Shown: in pieces, positions 36,738 to 47,050 of the stretch
Numbering within the stretch: position 1 is the first letter of the stretch
Layout: each line of letters opens with the position of its first letter
DNA from: Ehrlichia chaffeensis str. Arkansas
GTDB taxonomy: Bacteria > Pseudomonadota > Alphaproteobacteria > Rickettsiales > Anaplasmataceae
NCBI RefSeq assembly: GCF_000013145.1
Contig: NC_007799.1
Location: 434,001-498,000 of the forward strand
DNA: 64,000 nucleotides
Direction: 5' to 3'
Program-made: the position numbers and the translations under genes
The notes under the pieces: generated by a model
What the model was told of the DNA's origin: nothing
Databases searched by the model: none
The model's input: the letters and a program-made list of their open reading frames with translations, nothing else

Positions 36738-39700
36738 ATGTTATTAAGTAGTACATATAAAAGTCAATCGCTAGTTGATTTCCTCAGTTCCATGATTCAA
36801 ATAGATAATGTGAGATTGGAGAACCACTTTTTATACATTGATATAATATATAACAGTGATGATGACAGAAAAAAAATTTTAAATGTTTTACCTCGTGGTG
36901 TTATTCAGGAAGATCTAGTAGATTGTAGATTAACGGTAAAAAAATCAGATTTAATTTTTTTTAAAACGCAACTTCATAATCCTTTTCGTGCGACAGCTGG
37001 TAATAATGAATATAACATCAGATTAATGATGTATTTGATATTTGAAGCAACAGATCTTTGGGAATTACACTGTTGTGATATTTATAGTTCTATAAAAGGT
37101 CATTATCAGCATGATCAGCGTGAATGTAAAGGAATATTCCAGCAATTGATGAGTTATTTCTTTAAAAGTAAAGAATGTGTTGGAAGAATGGGTGAAGATT
37201 GTGTAAGGGATTTGAATCCTTTATGTTTTCCAAACCCGGAGTTGTTAAGGAGTAAGTTATGTATACATTCTGATGGTAAATATTATGTTTTTTTATCTAC
37301 TATAAAAGAATATGAAGATAGTGTTTTATTTAAAGTAATTACAAAAAAATTGCAAATGCTGGAATTAGAAAGCGCTAAATCATCTGATGATAGTGTATTA
37401 TTAAAAATATTGGATCAGAAAAAATGTTTGCAGTATTTTATTGCTTGTCTGTCAGACGTAAATTGCTTTAATTCATTAGCGGTACCATTTCATGTATTTC
37501 TAGAGGCGTTAAATATTTTAATAAGTGATCAGGTAATAGTAAAAGAAATTGAAGGTTTATTAAGAGAACGTCAGCTACATGATATGATAAATCATGTTGC
37601 TTATAAGTTTTTTCAAGATAAAAAACAATATGGTATTGATGTATATGGACAAGGGTTAGAGAAAGCACATGATATATATTATGAATTATATGGAAATAAT
37701 TTACCGGAAGATAATTTAGCAGTGAAAAAAGCTATATTGAGTTTACAAAATGTGAAGTTCAATATTACAGCAAATCTTGATTTTTTTATTAAAATGAATA
37801 GTGATAAAGGGATTTTACGTGCTCAACAGTATTTTAGGGGATTGACTGCACTTGTAGAAGCAGAGATTAATTTTTTGCAGAAGTTCCAAGATGTTTTAGT
37901 AATAAAAGATTTAGATTTGTTTTTAAAGGTTACTTGTAAAAATGTTCATGATGATATTAATCGATTGCTTGCTGCATATGATTTCTTTATGCAGAAAAAG
38001 ATTGTTGACAGGAATGCAATATTAAAATTTACGAAAAAAGAACTCTTGGAATTGACACAATATACCAATAGTAGGGTACTTTTGTTGAAAGAAATTGTCA
38101 GGTATATGAACGATAGTATAAGGGCAAAGAATATAAACAAGAGTTTTCTTAGCGAAAGAGTTATTGGTTTTATAGTAGATAATCATCCAATATTAAGTAC
38201 ACAGTTGTTAAAAGATAATCGATTAATATCATCTATAGATTTTCCTGGATTAATTGATTCAATAGTGTGTGTTAATGGAAAGTGGATAATAAGAAACAAA
38301 GAGAAAAATAAGTGGCTTTTACGTCAATTAAAATTGCATTCTTTGATAGATTACTTAGATATAAACATAGACTGTTTGGATATTCTTGATGAATTATGGG
38401 ATAAGAAAATAAGTGATAGCAAATTTCTCGGTATCTTACGAGTTATTATAAACAATAGTCATACAGATAAAAAATTTATTTATGATGTTAAAGTTAGTAA
38501 ATCTTTGAGAGTGTTACAAGTTTTATATAGAATTTCACATTTTATACCATTTTCTTCTATATGGCGTTATTATATTAATCCTAGTCGTTATCGTACTACG
38601 CCAGGTTATGTAGGTGATAATGTTAAGGAAAAATTATATACACAAAATAAAAAAATTCCTGTTACATCATTTTCAAGTAAAATTATAGAAAATATCAAAT
38701 TATGCAATTCTGAAGAAAGATATGTTCAAAGTTATTATGAAGCTAAGTTTTTAAAGAAAAGAATTCGTAAGGACAATAATATAGCAGGAAGATTTGAAAA
38801 GCTGAAAATAAGACTATTATCTAATAGGTTTGTAGCTTATGTACTTTTTGGTCTTATGTTTGTTATCATACTGATAAGTGCAATTGTTGGTAGGATACTT
38901 ATGCATTTTAATATTATACCAGGTGTTTTTATTGGTAAGTTTATTTATGGAATGCAGGGGATATTTGATTCGTTGTGTGTAGTAGTAGGGTTGGATACTA
39001 TAGTAGATAAAGGGTTAAGTTTGATTTTAGATACTGCAGGTATTATTGTTAGGGTACTTGATTTTATTTTGTTATGTGGTTTGCTCTCAGAGTGTATAAG
39101 GTTTTTTATAAAGTTGGTATATTTAATATGTAAGCATGTTTATAAGGTATGTGAAAACATTTATGAATTTTTGAAAATTTATGGGTTTAAGTATTCATGT
39201 ATTATTTTATTGAGTAAGATTTGGTTTATTAAGCATAGGGAGTTTGAGACCTGTCAGCAACAAAGAGAATCTAGTGAACAGGGGTATGATATTAATGGTG
39301 GTTTGATAGAAGCATTGGAACAGATTTATGGTAAGGTGAAGGTCAGTGATGGTCTATCATCACGCATTATTAGTATGACACGAGAGCTATCTTCGCAGAT
39401 TGATCAGATTCTATGTTGTAATAAGCCCAAACCTGAGTTTTTGTTAAAAGAGTTTGAAAGTCATACCTCTAAATTGCCTCAGGATGTGGTAGGTAATGTA
39501 AATTATATTAAATTAAAATATGAGTTTTCTTATTTATTAAATAATTATACAGAAAAGATTAACTATTGTAGTGATACAGACAGGTTGAATATTCTAAATA
39601 GTTTTCAAAAGAGATCAGCACTTTATGACAAGATTACTGCTGTTAATTTACAGACCAGATATTTTCATAAGGATTCATGCGTTAAAATATGCAATACACG

Positions 39701-40883
39701 AGATGTAGAGCGTATATTTGCTGAAGCAAATACTATGGGTGATATTGTAACAGTAGAATTATTAGATGCAAAAATTGCATCATTAAAATGGGCAATACAT
39801 ATGTTAGATGTTCATGATGTTTATAATATCAAAAATAGATCAGAGCCGGTATTCTTAAATACTAAAGTGGACCATAGTATGACTGTAGTGCTTTATGATT
39901 GTATATTAAGATTACAGAATTACCGCAAACAACTGCAATTTGGTAAATTAATTTCTAAAAAGTTTATAGATACTGATATTGATAGTAATTTTTCTCCATA
40001 TATAAGGGATGTATATCATGTTTTACAGTCACTGGATGATAATAGTATGCTTAACAGCCAGACATCAAGTATAAGAATATTTGTTGAGAACTTTTTTGAT
40101 TCTAATAGTTTATTATTAAAAAAACCTTCAGATAAAGCTAAAGATTTAGCTAATTATATTAAAATTGATAAAGGAACAGTATCTTGTATGTCCCGTATTA
40201 AAAAGTCTATTTATGAATTTATAGAATATTTTCAAGATCCAAAGAGCATTTCTATATCTTTTATATTGTATTATTTACTCCGTTTAACAAATTCAATAAC
40301 TTTACTTAGTATTGCTGATTATGTTACACAAATAACGGATCATGCGTTAGATATAGTAATGTTAGATGGGTTATATGAATATTTTACTTGTACTGATTTT
40401 GGTAAATTATTGTTAGTTGAATTTTATCAAAAAGGTATTTTGTTTAAAGATATAATGTTTATGTGTTCTGAATTTGATTTAGGATTGCTGTATAATAATA
40501 TACAAACAGTTCAAGGTAGTTTGCATTGTCAAGATATTAATTACTCTATATATTCATCTTCTTTTCATAGGGGAAATCCTGCACAGGAGAAGATATCACA
40601 AATGATTAATGGATTTATAGAAGTTTTATGTGAAGGGTTGTTTATAAAGGGAGTACAACAACTTGTTAATTATTTTAAAAAGAAGGTAGTATATAATATT
40701 CAATACTTTATGTTACATGAGAATATGGCGTCAAATTCAGTATTGTTTAATACTAAATGTGTGTCTGATTGTTATTATTCTGCTGATGTAAAAGTAGTGC
40801 AGGAAGTAGGTTGTCGTAGGCAAAGAGGAGAGTTATTTCTTAGTGATGTTGATCATACCTTGGAGTTAAGTATTGATCGTTAG
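36738..40883 (+). CDS. Large membrane-associated protein of unknown function (1381 aa)
   Basis: I do not recognise this protein. It is long, mostly alpha-helical by composition, and has no signal peptide. One hydrophobic helix stands at about residues 700-722 (FVAYVLFGLMFVIILISAIVG). Further hydrophobic stretches lie at about 761-800 (AGIIVRVLDFILLCGLLSE, then FIKLVYLICKHVY). The flanks are about 690 and 580 residues of soluble, charged sequence, and cysteines are frequent. A GAGG site lies 6 bp before the ATG at 36738. The next gene starts at or just after its stop, so the pair is probably one operon. It is presumably lineage-restricted, with a cell-envelope or secreted role possible but not shown. 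Confidence 0.75.
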   Translation: MLLSSTYKSQSLVDFLSSMIQIDNVRLENHFLYIDIIYNSDDDRKKILNVLPRGVIQEDLVDCRLTVKKSDLIFFKTQLHNPFRATAGNNEYNIRLMMYLIFEATDLWELHCCDIYSSIKGHYQHDQRECKGIFQQLMSYFFKSKECVGRMGEDCVRDLNPLCFPNPELLRSKLCIHSDGKYYVFLSTIKEYEDSVLFKVITKKLQMLELESAKSSDDSVLLKILDQKKCLQYFIACLSDVNCFNSLAVPFHVFLEALNILISDQVIVKEIEGLLRERQLHDMINHVAYKFFQDKKQYGIDVYGQGLEKAHDIYYELYGNNLPEDNLAVKKAILSLQNVKFNITANLDFFIKMNSDKGILRAQQYFRGLTALVEAEINFLQKFQDVLVIKDLDLFLKVTCKNVHDDINRLLAAYDFFMQKKIVDRNAILKFTKKELLELTQYTNSRVLLLKEIVRYMNDSIRAKNINKSFLSERVIGFIVDNHPILSTQLLKDNRLISSIDFPGLIDSIVCVNGKWIIRNKEKNKWLLRQLKLHSLIDYLDINIDCLDILDELWDKKISDSKFLGILRVIINNSHTDKKFIYDVKVSKSLRVLQVLYRISHFIPFSSIWRYYINPSRYRTTPGYVGDNVKEKLYTQNKKIPVTSFSSKIIENIKLCNSEERYVQSYYEAKFLKKRIRKDNNIAGRFEKLKIRLLSNRFVAYVLFGLMFVIILISAIVGRILMHFNIIPGVFIGKFIYGMQGIFDSLCVVVGLDTIVDKGLSLILDTAGIIVRVLDFILLCGLLSECIRFFIKLVYLICKHVYKVCENIYEFLKIYGFKYSCIILLSKIWFIKHREFETCQQQRESSEQGYDINGGLIEALEQIYGKVKVSDGLSSRIISMTRELSSQIDQILCCNKPKPEFLLKEFESHTSKLPQDVVGNVNYIKLKYEFSYLLNNYTEKINYCSDTDRLNILNSFQKRSALYDKITAVNLQTRYFHKDSCVKICNTRDVERIFAEANTMGDIVTVELLDAKIASLKWAIHMLDVHDVYNIKNRSEPVFLNTKVDHSMTVVLYDCILRLQNYRKQLQFGKLISKKFIDTDIDSNFSPYIRDVYHVLQSLDDNSMLNSQTSSIRIFVENFFDSNSLLLKKPSDKAKDLANYIKIDKGTVSCMSRIKKSIYEFIEYFQDPKSISISFILYYLLRLTNSITLLSIADYVTQITDHALDIVMLDGLYEYFTCTDFGKLLLVEFYQKGILFKDIMFMCSEFDLGLLYNNIQTVQGSLHCQDINYSIYSSSFHRGNPAQEKISQMINGFIEVLCEGLFIKGVQQLVNYFKKKVVYNIQYFMLHENMASNSVLFNTKCVSDCYYSADVKVVQEVGCRRQRGELFLSDVDHTLELSIDR

Positions 40884-40930
40884 TGTTATATTTCAAGAGT
40901 CCGTTTTTAAAGTGTGGATGGTATGTTTTT

Positions 40931-42295
40931 ATGGTAGATGATAAAAGTTACAAAACAAAGTCAAGTAGCTTAAATGGGCTCAGTGAAGATGCTAATGAGA
41001 AAGTTAGTGATGTTCTACATGATGTAAAAACATTAGCATTTAGTAATATTAATGAGGACGATGATTTTAGGTTTCTTGGTAAAGTTAAGTTAGAAGATTT
41101 AGAAGTCCAAGAATCTATTTTGGAGCTTGATGGAGCATTTAATAAATTTCTTATAGAGCATAGTGGAGAATATAGCGGTGTTATACAAAGTCATGAATAT
41201 GATTATGATGCATCTGCAGGTGAAGTTCAAAATCTTGATCTTGACAATTTTGAGATAGAAGAATCTTTCTTACAAAAGATATTAGATTTTTTTAGTGAAC
41301 TATGCGAGCAAAATGAAGATTATATAGATTTTGACTATGAACTTGATCCTTTGAAGCGTAAAAGGAAAAAGAAAAAATTCATATTAGAATCCATTATAGA
41401 GTTTTTAAAAAGGTTTTTACGTAGTGGTCGTTCTCTTAACCTCAAGGAGTTATTAGATGAGCAGATTTCAGAGTTGCAAGAGGAATTAGTTAATGAGCTG
41501 GATCCTGAACGAAGGAAATTATTACAAGAAAGATTAATGCTTCTTACAGAGTTAAGAGCTCAAATGATTCAATATGGAATTGGTTCTAACTTACTCTTTC
41601 GCTTTTTTTTATTTGCAAGTTTTGTAAGTTCTCTTATTGGGTTACAACAGGATACTTCGTCTGCTAAGCAGTATGTTAAATTAGCAGAAGTACTTGGATT
41701 ATCTTTACACAAAGGTAATGAGAAGGTTTTGGATGCAAACAGCAATAGTATTGTTGCTTCTCAAACTCTTGTTGTGACTCCTCCGTTAAGTTTTTTTGTA
41801 TATGGTTATACGTTAGATGTTTTTCGTGGTAAGATAAATGATGTATCTTACAAGTTACAAGATCAGTATTTTTTTGTAAGAGATGCATCACTTCAGCTGG
41901 GTCCTCAATATGGTGTGCAGGGGATTTTTTTTGCTGTAGCTACCATAATGAATGCAATAGATCAGGCTTTACGAAAAGTGGCGAATGCTGTTAAAAAAGC
42001 TGTAGATAAATTAGATATTTTTGAGCATTCTAACAAATCTTCAGGACTTCATGATTTTGATCGTGTTGGTCAGCAATCTCATAGTACTATAGATTATGCT
42101 TGTACAGCACGTATGAATTTTGTTCAAAGTACTGCTACTGACTTTCAGTGTACGACTGGTCTTTTATCATCTTTAAATTACCACCGAGAGTTAAAATTTT
42201 CGTGTTCTGGGGTTTATAATAATAGTTACCTAGACAATATAAGTGTAGTGCAATGCAGTATACAAAGTAATACAATGATATATCGTGGTCATTAA
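40931..42295 (+). CDS. Acidic protein of unknown function with charged coiled-coil-like segment
   Basis: Unrecognised protein of about 454 residues. The N-terminal third is acidic and polar. A very basic cluster (LKRKRKKKKF) lies near residue 145. A charged helical stretch (LLDEQISELQEELVNELDPERRKLLQERLMLL) could be a coiled coil and leads into a hydrophobic segment, NLLFRFFLFASFVSSLIGL. I chose the ATG at 40931; a GTG at 40883 overlaps the upstream stop by one base and would give 470 residues. Its final codons lie in the first copy of a 335-bp direct repeat. It likely acts with the upstream 1381-residue protein, judged only from adjacency. Confidence 0.7.
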   Translation: MVDDKSYKTKSSSLNGLSEDANEKVSDVLHDVKTLAFSNINEDDDFRFLGKVKLEDLEVQESILELDGAFNKFLIEHSGEYSGVIQSHEYDYDASAGEVQNLDLDNFEIEESFLQKILDFFSELCEQNEDYIDFDYELDPLKRKRKKKKFILESIIEFLKRFLRSGRSLNLKELLDEQISELQEELVNELDPERRKLLQERLMLLTELRAQMIQYGIGSNLLFRFFLFASFVSSLIGLQQDTSSAKQYVKLAEVLGLSLHKGNEKVLDANSNSIVASQTLVVTPPLSFFVYGYTLDVFRGKINDVSYKLQDQYFFVRDASLQLGPQYGVQGIFFAVATIMNAIDQALRKVANAVKKAVDKLDIFEHSNKSSGLHDFDRVGQQSHSTIDYACTARMNFVQSTATDFQCTTGLLSSLNYHRELKFSCSGVYNNSYLDNISVVQCSIQSNTMIYRGH

Positions 42296-42920
42296 TACAT
42301 ATAATATAACAATACATTTATTTCATGGTTGCTAAAGTTTTTTTTACTTACTAGGAATGTGCTTTAAAGATTATTTAAGTGTTATTATGAGTTAAATTTG
42401 TATAGCGTTTATATTAAAAAGAATAAAGTGGTAATACAGTTAAAAGTTTAAATGTATATAATAATCTTTACAACATTTGCGATTAGTTACAAAGTAGTAT
42501 GTTTTGATGTATATATTAGTTTTTATTGTTTAAGTTAAGGGATACTTGTCTATAATTTTGAGTAATTTTTTTATTATGTAATATTTATAGCAGTATGCAA
42601 AGTAGTACAATGATATATCGTGGTTATTAATACATATATATAACAACACATTTATTTCATGGTTGCTAAAGTTTTTTTTTACTTACTAGGAATATGCTTT
42701 AAAGATTATTTAAGTGTTAATTAGTTAAATTTGTATAGCGTTTATATTAAAAGAATAAAGTGGTAATACAGTTAAAAGTTTAAATGTATATAATAATCTT
42801 TACAACATTTGCGATTAGTTACAAAGTAGTATGTTTTGATGTATATACTAGTTTTTATTGTTTGAATTAAGGGATACTTATCTGTAATTTTGAGTAATTT
42901 TTTTATTATGTAAATTTATA
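42255..42920. repeat. Tandem repeat, two copies of about 335 bp, starting inside a gene end
   Basis: The sequence from GCAGTATACAAAG at 42255 recurs as GCAGTATGCAAAG at 42590, and the match runs to about 42920. The unit comprises the last 41 bases of the upstream gene, including its TAA, plus the whole following spacer. The second copy therefore carries an orphan gene end without a gene. Differences are few and include small indels (ATATAATATAAC against ATATATATAAC). The unit is unrelated to the 244-bp and 151-bp units. Confidence 0.92.
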
Positions 42921-43048
42921 TATTATAACATGCAGTAGTGTAAAATATACACTTAATAAACTGTAAGTGGTATCAAATGTTATCCTTTCTTGACATTAAT
43001 ACCACTGTTATTTATACTCAACTAATAAGAATTTCTAAATTTTACTGT

Positions 43049-43942
43049 ATGAGAAGTAAACCTGATTGGTTAAAAGTTAAGATGCCTACAGGGGATACTT
43101 TTTATCAAGTTCGCAATTTAATGAAATTGTATAAATTAAATACTGTGTGTGAAGAAGCAGCTTGTCCCAACATTGGTGAGTGTTGGAATAAAAGACATGC
43201 AACAGTAATGATTTTAGGTTCTACATGTACTAGAGCATGTGCATTTTGTAATGTTGTTTCTGGAATTCCAGATAAACTGGATCCTCATGAGCCTCAAAAC
43301 TTAGCTAAGGCTGTTGGTTTACTTAAACTTGAGCACGTTGTTATTACATCTGTAGACAGGGATGACTTGGAAGATGGTGGATCTGGACATTTTGTAGAGT
43401 GTATAGAAGAAATACGAAAAAACGATCAGAATGTTACTATTGAAGTATTAACTCCAGATTTTTTGAATAAACATGGTGCAATTGAAAAGGTTGCTGATGC
43501 TGCTCCTGATGTTTACAATCATAATATAGAAACTGTTCCAAGGTTGTATGCAAAAATTAGACCAAAAGCACGTTACTTTCATTCTCTTTATTTGTTAAAA
43601 ACAGTTAAATATAAAAATCCTAAAGTATTTACTAAATCTGGAATTATGGTAGGATTGGGTGAAACAAAAGAAGAAATATATCAAGTAATGAATGATTTAA
43701 GATCTGCGGATGTTGATTTTATAACGATTGGTCAATATTTGCAGCCTACTCCTAAGCATGCTGCAGTTGATAGGTATGTAACTCCTGAAGAATTTGATCA
43801 TTACAAGTATGTTGCATACTCTAAAGGGTTTTTAATGGTTGCGTCGGGCCCTTTAGTAAGGTCTTCATACCATGCTGGAGAGGATTTTCAAAGGTTAAAG
43901 AAAAATCGTGCTGCTATGTTCATGCATGCTAAAAGCAATTAG
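43049..43942 (+). CDS. lipA: Lipoyl synthase
   Basis: Radical-SAM enzyme that inserts two sulfurs into protein-bound octanoate to make the lipoyl cofactor of pyruvate and 2-oxoglutarate dehydrogenases. The radical-SAM cluster is CTRACAFC. The auxiliary cluster cysteines are in [32 protein letters not shown], and the closing [10 protein letters not shown], are also diagnostic. I chose the ATG at 43049 (297 residues, opening [15 protein letters not shown]). The frame stays open back to 42977, but those 24 residues are not family-like. Confidence 0.96.
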   Translation: MRSKPDWLKVKMPTGDTFYQVRNLMKLYKLNTVCEEAACPNIGECWNKRHATVMILGSTCTRACAFCNVVSGIPDKLDPHEPQNLAKAVGLLKLEHVVITSVDRDDLEDGGSGHFVECIEEIRKNDQNVTIEVLTPDFLNKHGAIEKVADAAPDVYNHNIETVPRLYAKIRPKARYFHSLYLLKTVKYKNPKVFTKSGIMVGLGETKEEIYQVMNDLRSADVDFITIGQYLQPTPKHAAVDRYVTPEEFDHYKYVAYSKGFLMVASGPLVRSSYHAGEDFQRLKKNRAAMFMHAKSN

Positions 43943-44290
43943 AATTAACATGGTAGTTAATATTTTTTAGAAGTTTGAATGTTTATACCAGAAGGGTTTT
44001 TCATTAGTTTTATATGATATTTAATTTTTTAGATAGTTAATCGGTAGTGTAGTTGGTTGTAATCTGAGGAAAGTTTTTGTGATTGAGAGAAAGTAGGCTA
44101 TACATATTAGAAGTAAATTTTTTGTATATTTAATAGAAAAATAGAATCTAGATATAAATCTGATTATATATTATGTGAGGTTGAGGTAAAAAGGTAAACG
44201 TTGAGCCATTTTTACAATGGTATCGACTAATATATTATTTTATTATAAATGCTTGTAAGATTTCTTAATACGTTTTATAAGTTTGATATC
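43943..44290. other. Intergenic region, lipA to tRNA-Arg
   Basis: Apart from the small hairpin at its start, I see nothing in this stretch of about 350 bp. It should contain the tRNA promoter. Confidence 0.45.
43944..43968 (+). terminator. Weak rho-independent terminator after lipA
   Basis: ATTAAC (43944-43949) and GTTAAT (43956-43961) can pair around a 6-base loop, and ATTTTTT follows directly. It sits just after the lipA stop. The stem is short and AT-rich, so confidence is limited. Confidence 0.4.
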
Positions 44291-44363
44291 GCACTTATAG
44301 CTCAGTGGATAGAGCGTTACCCTCCGGAGGTAAAAGTCGCAGGTTCAAATCCTGCTAAGTGCA
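44291..44363 (+). tRNA. tRNA-Arg (anticodon CCG)
   Basis: A complete cloverleaf of 73 bases. The acceptor GCACTTA pairs with TAAGTGC, and the D arm is GCTC-AGTGGATA-GAGC. The anticodon stem TTACC/GGTAA encloses CTCCGGA, giving anticodon CCG, which reads CGG. The T arm is GCAGG-TTCAAAT-CCTGC with discriminator A. The 3' CCA is not encoded. G+C content is far above the surroundings. Confidence 0.96.
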
Positions 44364-44542
44364 CTTATTTTTTATGTTATTATAAAATATTAATGTGGAG
44401 CAACAATATTGTTGATGTTATCTCTTTTTTCATAGTTTGGTAATGATAGTTTAGTTAATGTTGCTTTATGATTATTAATATATATGGGGAATTATTATTT
44501 GTAATGTATTAATTGAAGAGTGAATCATTGAATTTAAGTATT

Positions 44543-45811
44543 TTAAAAAATAAAATGATCAAACTTTTTCCTTATAAAAGTTACTATAAGATTTAGAATT
44601 AATAACATTAAAAGTAGAGCTACTATAGCAATTGCAGCTAATTGGATAAATTCAATATGTGGATTACTTGCCCACATATATATTTGTACAGGTAATACAG
44701 TTGTTGGATCGAGAAAATCCTTTGGAATATCAACTATGAATGCTACCATCCCAATCATTATTAACGGAGAAGATTCACCTAAGATTCTTGCAATACTTAA
44801 AATAGCACCTTGCATGATACTAGGTAATGCTATTGGAAATGAGTGATGTAGAATTACCTGCATATTTGATGCTCCTAGTGAGAAAGCTGCATCTTTTACG
44901 GATGGTGGCACTGCTGCAAATGCTTGTTTTGTAGATGTTACCAAATTTGGTAACATCATTAATGATAGAGTCATACCACCTATAAGTGCTGATGAACGTG
45001 GTATATCAAAAATATTGATGTATATTGCTAACCCTAAAATGCCAAATATTATTGACGGTACAGATGCAAGATTTGTTATGCTGATTTCGATAATAGAAGA
45101 TATTTTATTTTTTGGTATGAGCTCACTTAAACATATGCCGGATGTGATACCTATAGGTAATGCGAATGTTAAACATATAATTATTGTAAACATGGATCCT
45201 ATTAGTGAGCCAAGAATCCCAGTATTTTCAGGAGATCTAGAGTTATATTTTGTAAACAGTGCGTCATTAAATGATACTTTTATCCTGTTTTCATTTTGTA
45301 ATTTTGCAATAACTTTTTGATATATTGCATGATTTATGTTTTTGTTTTTGATAGCTTTATTAAATGTAGTGGAAGATTGAAACCATATGTTGAATTTAGT
45401 GGATTTTGGATTCTTAAGTAGAAAATCTGCTAAATTATGATGAGCAGTATCATTTATTATATTATAAATGATTTTTCTATTGTCAGGATTTGAAAGATCT
45501 ATAACATTTGAAAATAGTTCCTCTAAGGATTGATGAATAAAATATATTAGATTGTTTCTCAATGTTAGTTTATCTTGTTGTTCTATAGTATCATTATTGA
45601 TTGTAATTGATAATAAAATTTTTGTTGTTGTTAGTGCATTATATCCATTGTTAACGATACTTCCTAAAATTATAAAAAGTATACCTAAGGAACTAACAAG
45701 TGCAGTCATTGATAGGATTGATAAGATACGATCCTTCCTATTTTTTAAGGATATACGGGAAGCAATATGACGATACTTTAGTAATTTACCTAATTTTTTT
45801 CGTATGTGCAT
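44543..45811 (-). CDS. pstA: Phosphate ABC transporter permease PstA
   Basis: Inner-membrane permease of the high-affinity phosphate importer. The 422-residue protein starts with a basic segment and one helix (ILSILSMTALVSSLGILFIILG), then an extra domain of about 150 residues before the canonical core. The core has the ABC permease loop motif in VPPSVKDAAFSLGASNMQVILHHSFPIALPSIMQGAILSIARILGES. The long N-terminal domain matches the DUF3333-type extension seen in alphaproteobacterial PstA. PstS, PstB and PstC are not adjacent, so the transporter genes are scattered. It is divergent from sodB. Confidence 0.9.
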   Translation of the reverse strand: MHIRKKLGKLLKYRHIASRISLKNRKDRILSILSMTALVSSLGILFIILGSIVNNGYNALTTTKILLSITINNDTIEQQDKLTLRNNLIYFIHQSLEELFSNVIDLSNPDNRKIIYNIINDTAHHNLADFLLKNPKSTKFNIWFQSSTTFNKAIKNKNINHAIYQKVIAKLQNENRIKVSFNDALFTKYNSRSPENTGILGSLIGSMFTIIICLTFALPIGITSGICLSELIPKNKISSIIEISITNLASVPSIIFGILGLAIYINIFDIPRSSALIGGMTLSLMMLPNLVTSTKQAFAAVPPSVKDAAFSLGASNMQVILHHSFPIALPSIMQGAILSIARILGESSPLIMIGMVAFIVDIPKDFLDPTTVLPVQIYMWASNPHIEFIQLAAIAIVALLLMLLILNLIVTFIRKKFDHFIF

Positions 45812-46036
45812 GTTATTATAAATGTTAACCTTTACTGTATATAGTTTTTTAATTCTATCTGTGATTTTTTCTTATTAAAAGTATTTTTATGTAAAATGGA
45901 AATATATTAATTTGGCATAGAGTTGAATTTTAGTGTACTCGAATAAATATTATGTAATAATTCATGTACATCTTAACTTTGCGTAGATTTTATGTAAAGT
46001 TGGACTTTTTAGTTGTGTTTATTTAATAGAGGACAT

Positions 46037-46654
46037 ATGTTTACTTTACCGGAACTTCCATATCAACAAGATGATTTAGTGCCATATTTAAGTCTTGAAA
46101 TATTAGGGTATCATTATAATAAGCATCATCAGGGTTATGTTAATACTTTGAATACTCTTGTTACAGGTACAGATTTTAGTAAGTGTACTAATGAGGATTT
46201 ACCAAAAGTTATTGAGGTTACATCTGGAGATTTAGGATCTAGAGCTATATTTAATAATGCTGGTCAAGTATGGAATCATAATTTTTACTGGGAATCTATG
46301 AAGAAAAATGGTGGAGGATCTCCTACAGGAAAATTATTAGATAAAATAAATGAGGATTTTGGGAGCATGGATGGTTTTAATAATGCTTTTATTAATGCTG
46401 GAAAAAGTCATTTTGGTAGCGGATGGGTATGGTTGGTTTTTGATGTAAATGAGCAGAAATTGAAGATTGTATGTACTAGTAATGGAGATACTCCTATTAC
46501 ACAATATCCAAAAACACATCCTTTATTAACTATGGATGTATGGGAGCATGCTTATTACTTAGATTATTTTAATGTACGTCAGAATTACGTAGAAACTTTT
46601 TTACAACATTTAGTGAATTGGGATTTTGCAGCTCAGAAATTTTTAGCAATTTAA
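46037..46654 (+). CDS. sodB: Superoxide dismutase [Fe]
   Basis: Converts superoxide to oxygen and peroxide. The 205 residues have ligands in the expected places: His in LGYHYNKHHQGYVNTLN, His in NHNFYWESM, and Asp and His in DVWEHAYYLDYFN. The N-terminus FTLPELPYQ is typical. AQVWNHNFYW-type glutamine placement favours iron over manganese. I chose the ATG at 46037, just after GAGGAC; a start at 46013 adds eight residues. In Anaplasmataceae sodB heads the virB3-virB6 cluster, and co-transcription has been reported. The gap to virB3 here contains a hairpin. Confidence 0.96.
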   Translation: MFTLPELPYQQDDLVPYLSLEILGYHYNKHHQGYVNTLNTLVTGTDFSKCTNEDLPKVIEVTSGDLGSRAIFNNAGQVWNHNFYWESMKKNGGGSPTGKLLDKINEDFGSMDGFNNAFINAGKSHFGSGWVWLVFDVNEQKLKIVCTSNGDTPITQYPKTHPLLTMDVWEHAYYLDYFNVRQNYVETFLQHLVNWDFAAQKFLAI

Positions 46655-47050
46655 TTTATTTTTTATTGTTAAAGGTAATCGATTTGAAGACACATATGAA
46701 ATTTTAACTATGTTAAGTTATTACTTTTCTAAATTTTGAGATATTCTTAGTATTTTTATTGATTATTTAGTTTATAGATATTAATTTATTTAATGTTGGT
46801 TAATGATACCTTTTAGTTTTAAGTTAAAAGGTATCATTTTTAATTATATCATAAGGAAATTCTACTTATGCTTTTATTTCAATTACAAATAAATGTTGAG
46901 AATTAATGGTTTATTAAATTGTTATTGTTACTTTTAAGATTAATGCGTATCTACCTTTAATGGAAGGGGTTTAATATAAAATAAAACATTGCCTTATATG
47001 ATTGCAATTGGTGTTTAGATTATGTAAATATATTTAATTTGGTATTTATT
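46655..47050. other. sodB-virB3 intergenic region
   Basis: About 400 bp of AT-rich sequence that separates sodB from the type IV secretion genes. It contains the terminator-like hairpin described separately. An additional promoter for virB3 would be expected downstream of 46840, but I cannot define its boxes. Confidence 0.5.
46802..46843 (+). terminator. Strong hairpin with T tail between sodB and virB3
   Basis: A perfect 14-bp stem: AATGATACCTTTTA (46802-46815) pairs with TAAAAGGTATCATT (46825-46838) around a 9-base loop. TTTTAA follows directly. This is the best rho-independent terminator shape in the window. It lies 148 bp after sodB and 208 bp before virB3. It could end or attenuate the sodB transcript before the virB genes. 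Confidence 0.75.

Noticed and set aside
44249-44443. Open frame of 64 codons
   Set aside because: It runs straight through the tRNA-Arg gene and has no motif or ribosome-binding site.
45923-45951. Possible sodB promoter, TTGAAT with 17-bp spacer and AATATT
   Set aside because: The -10 match is poor and such pairs occur often by chance in this AT-rich DNA.
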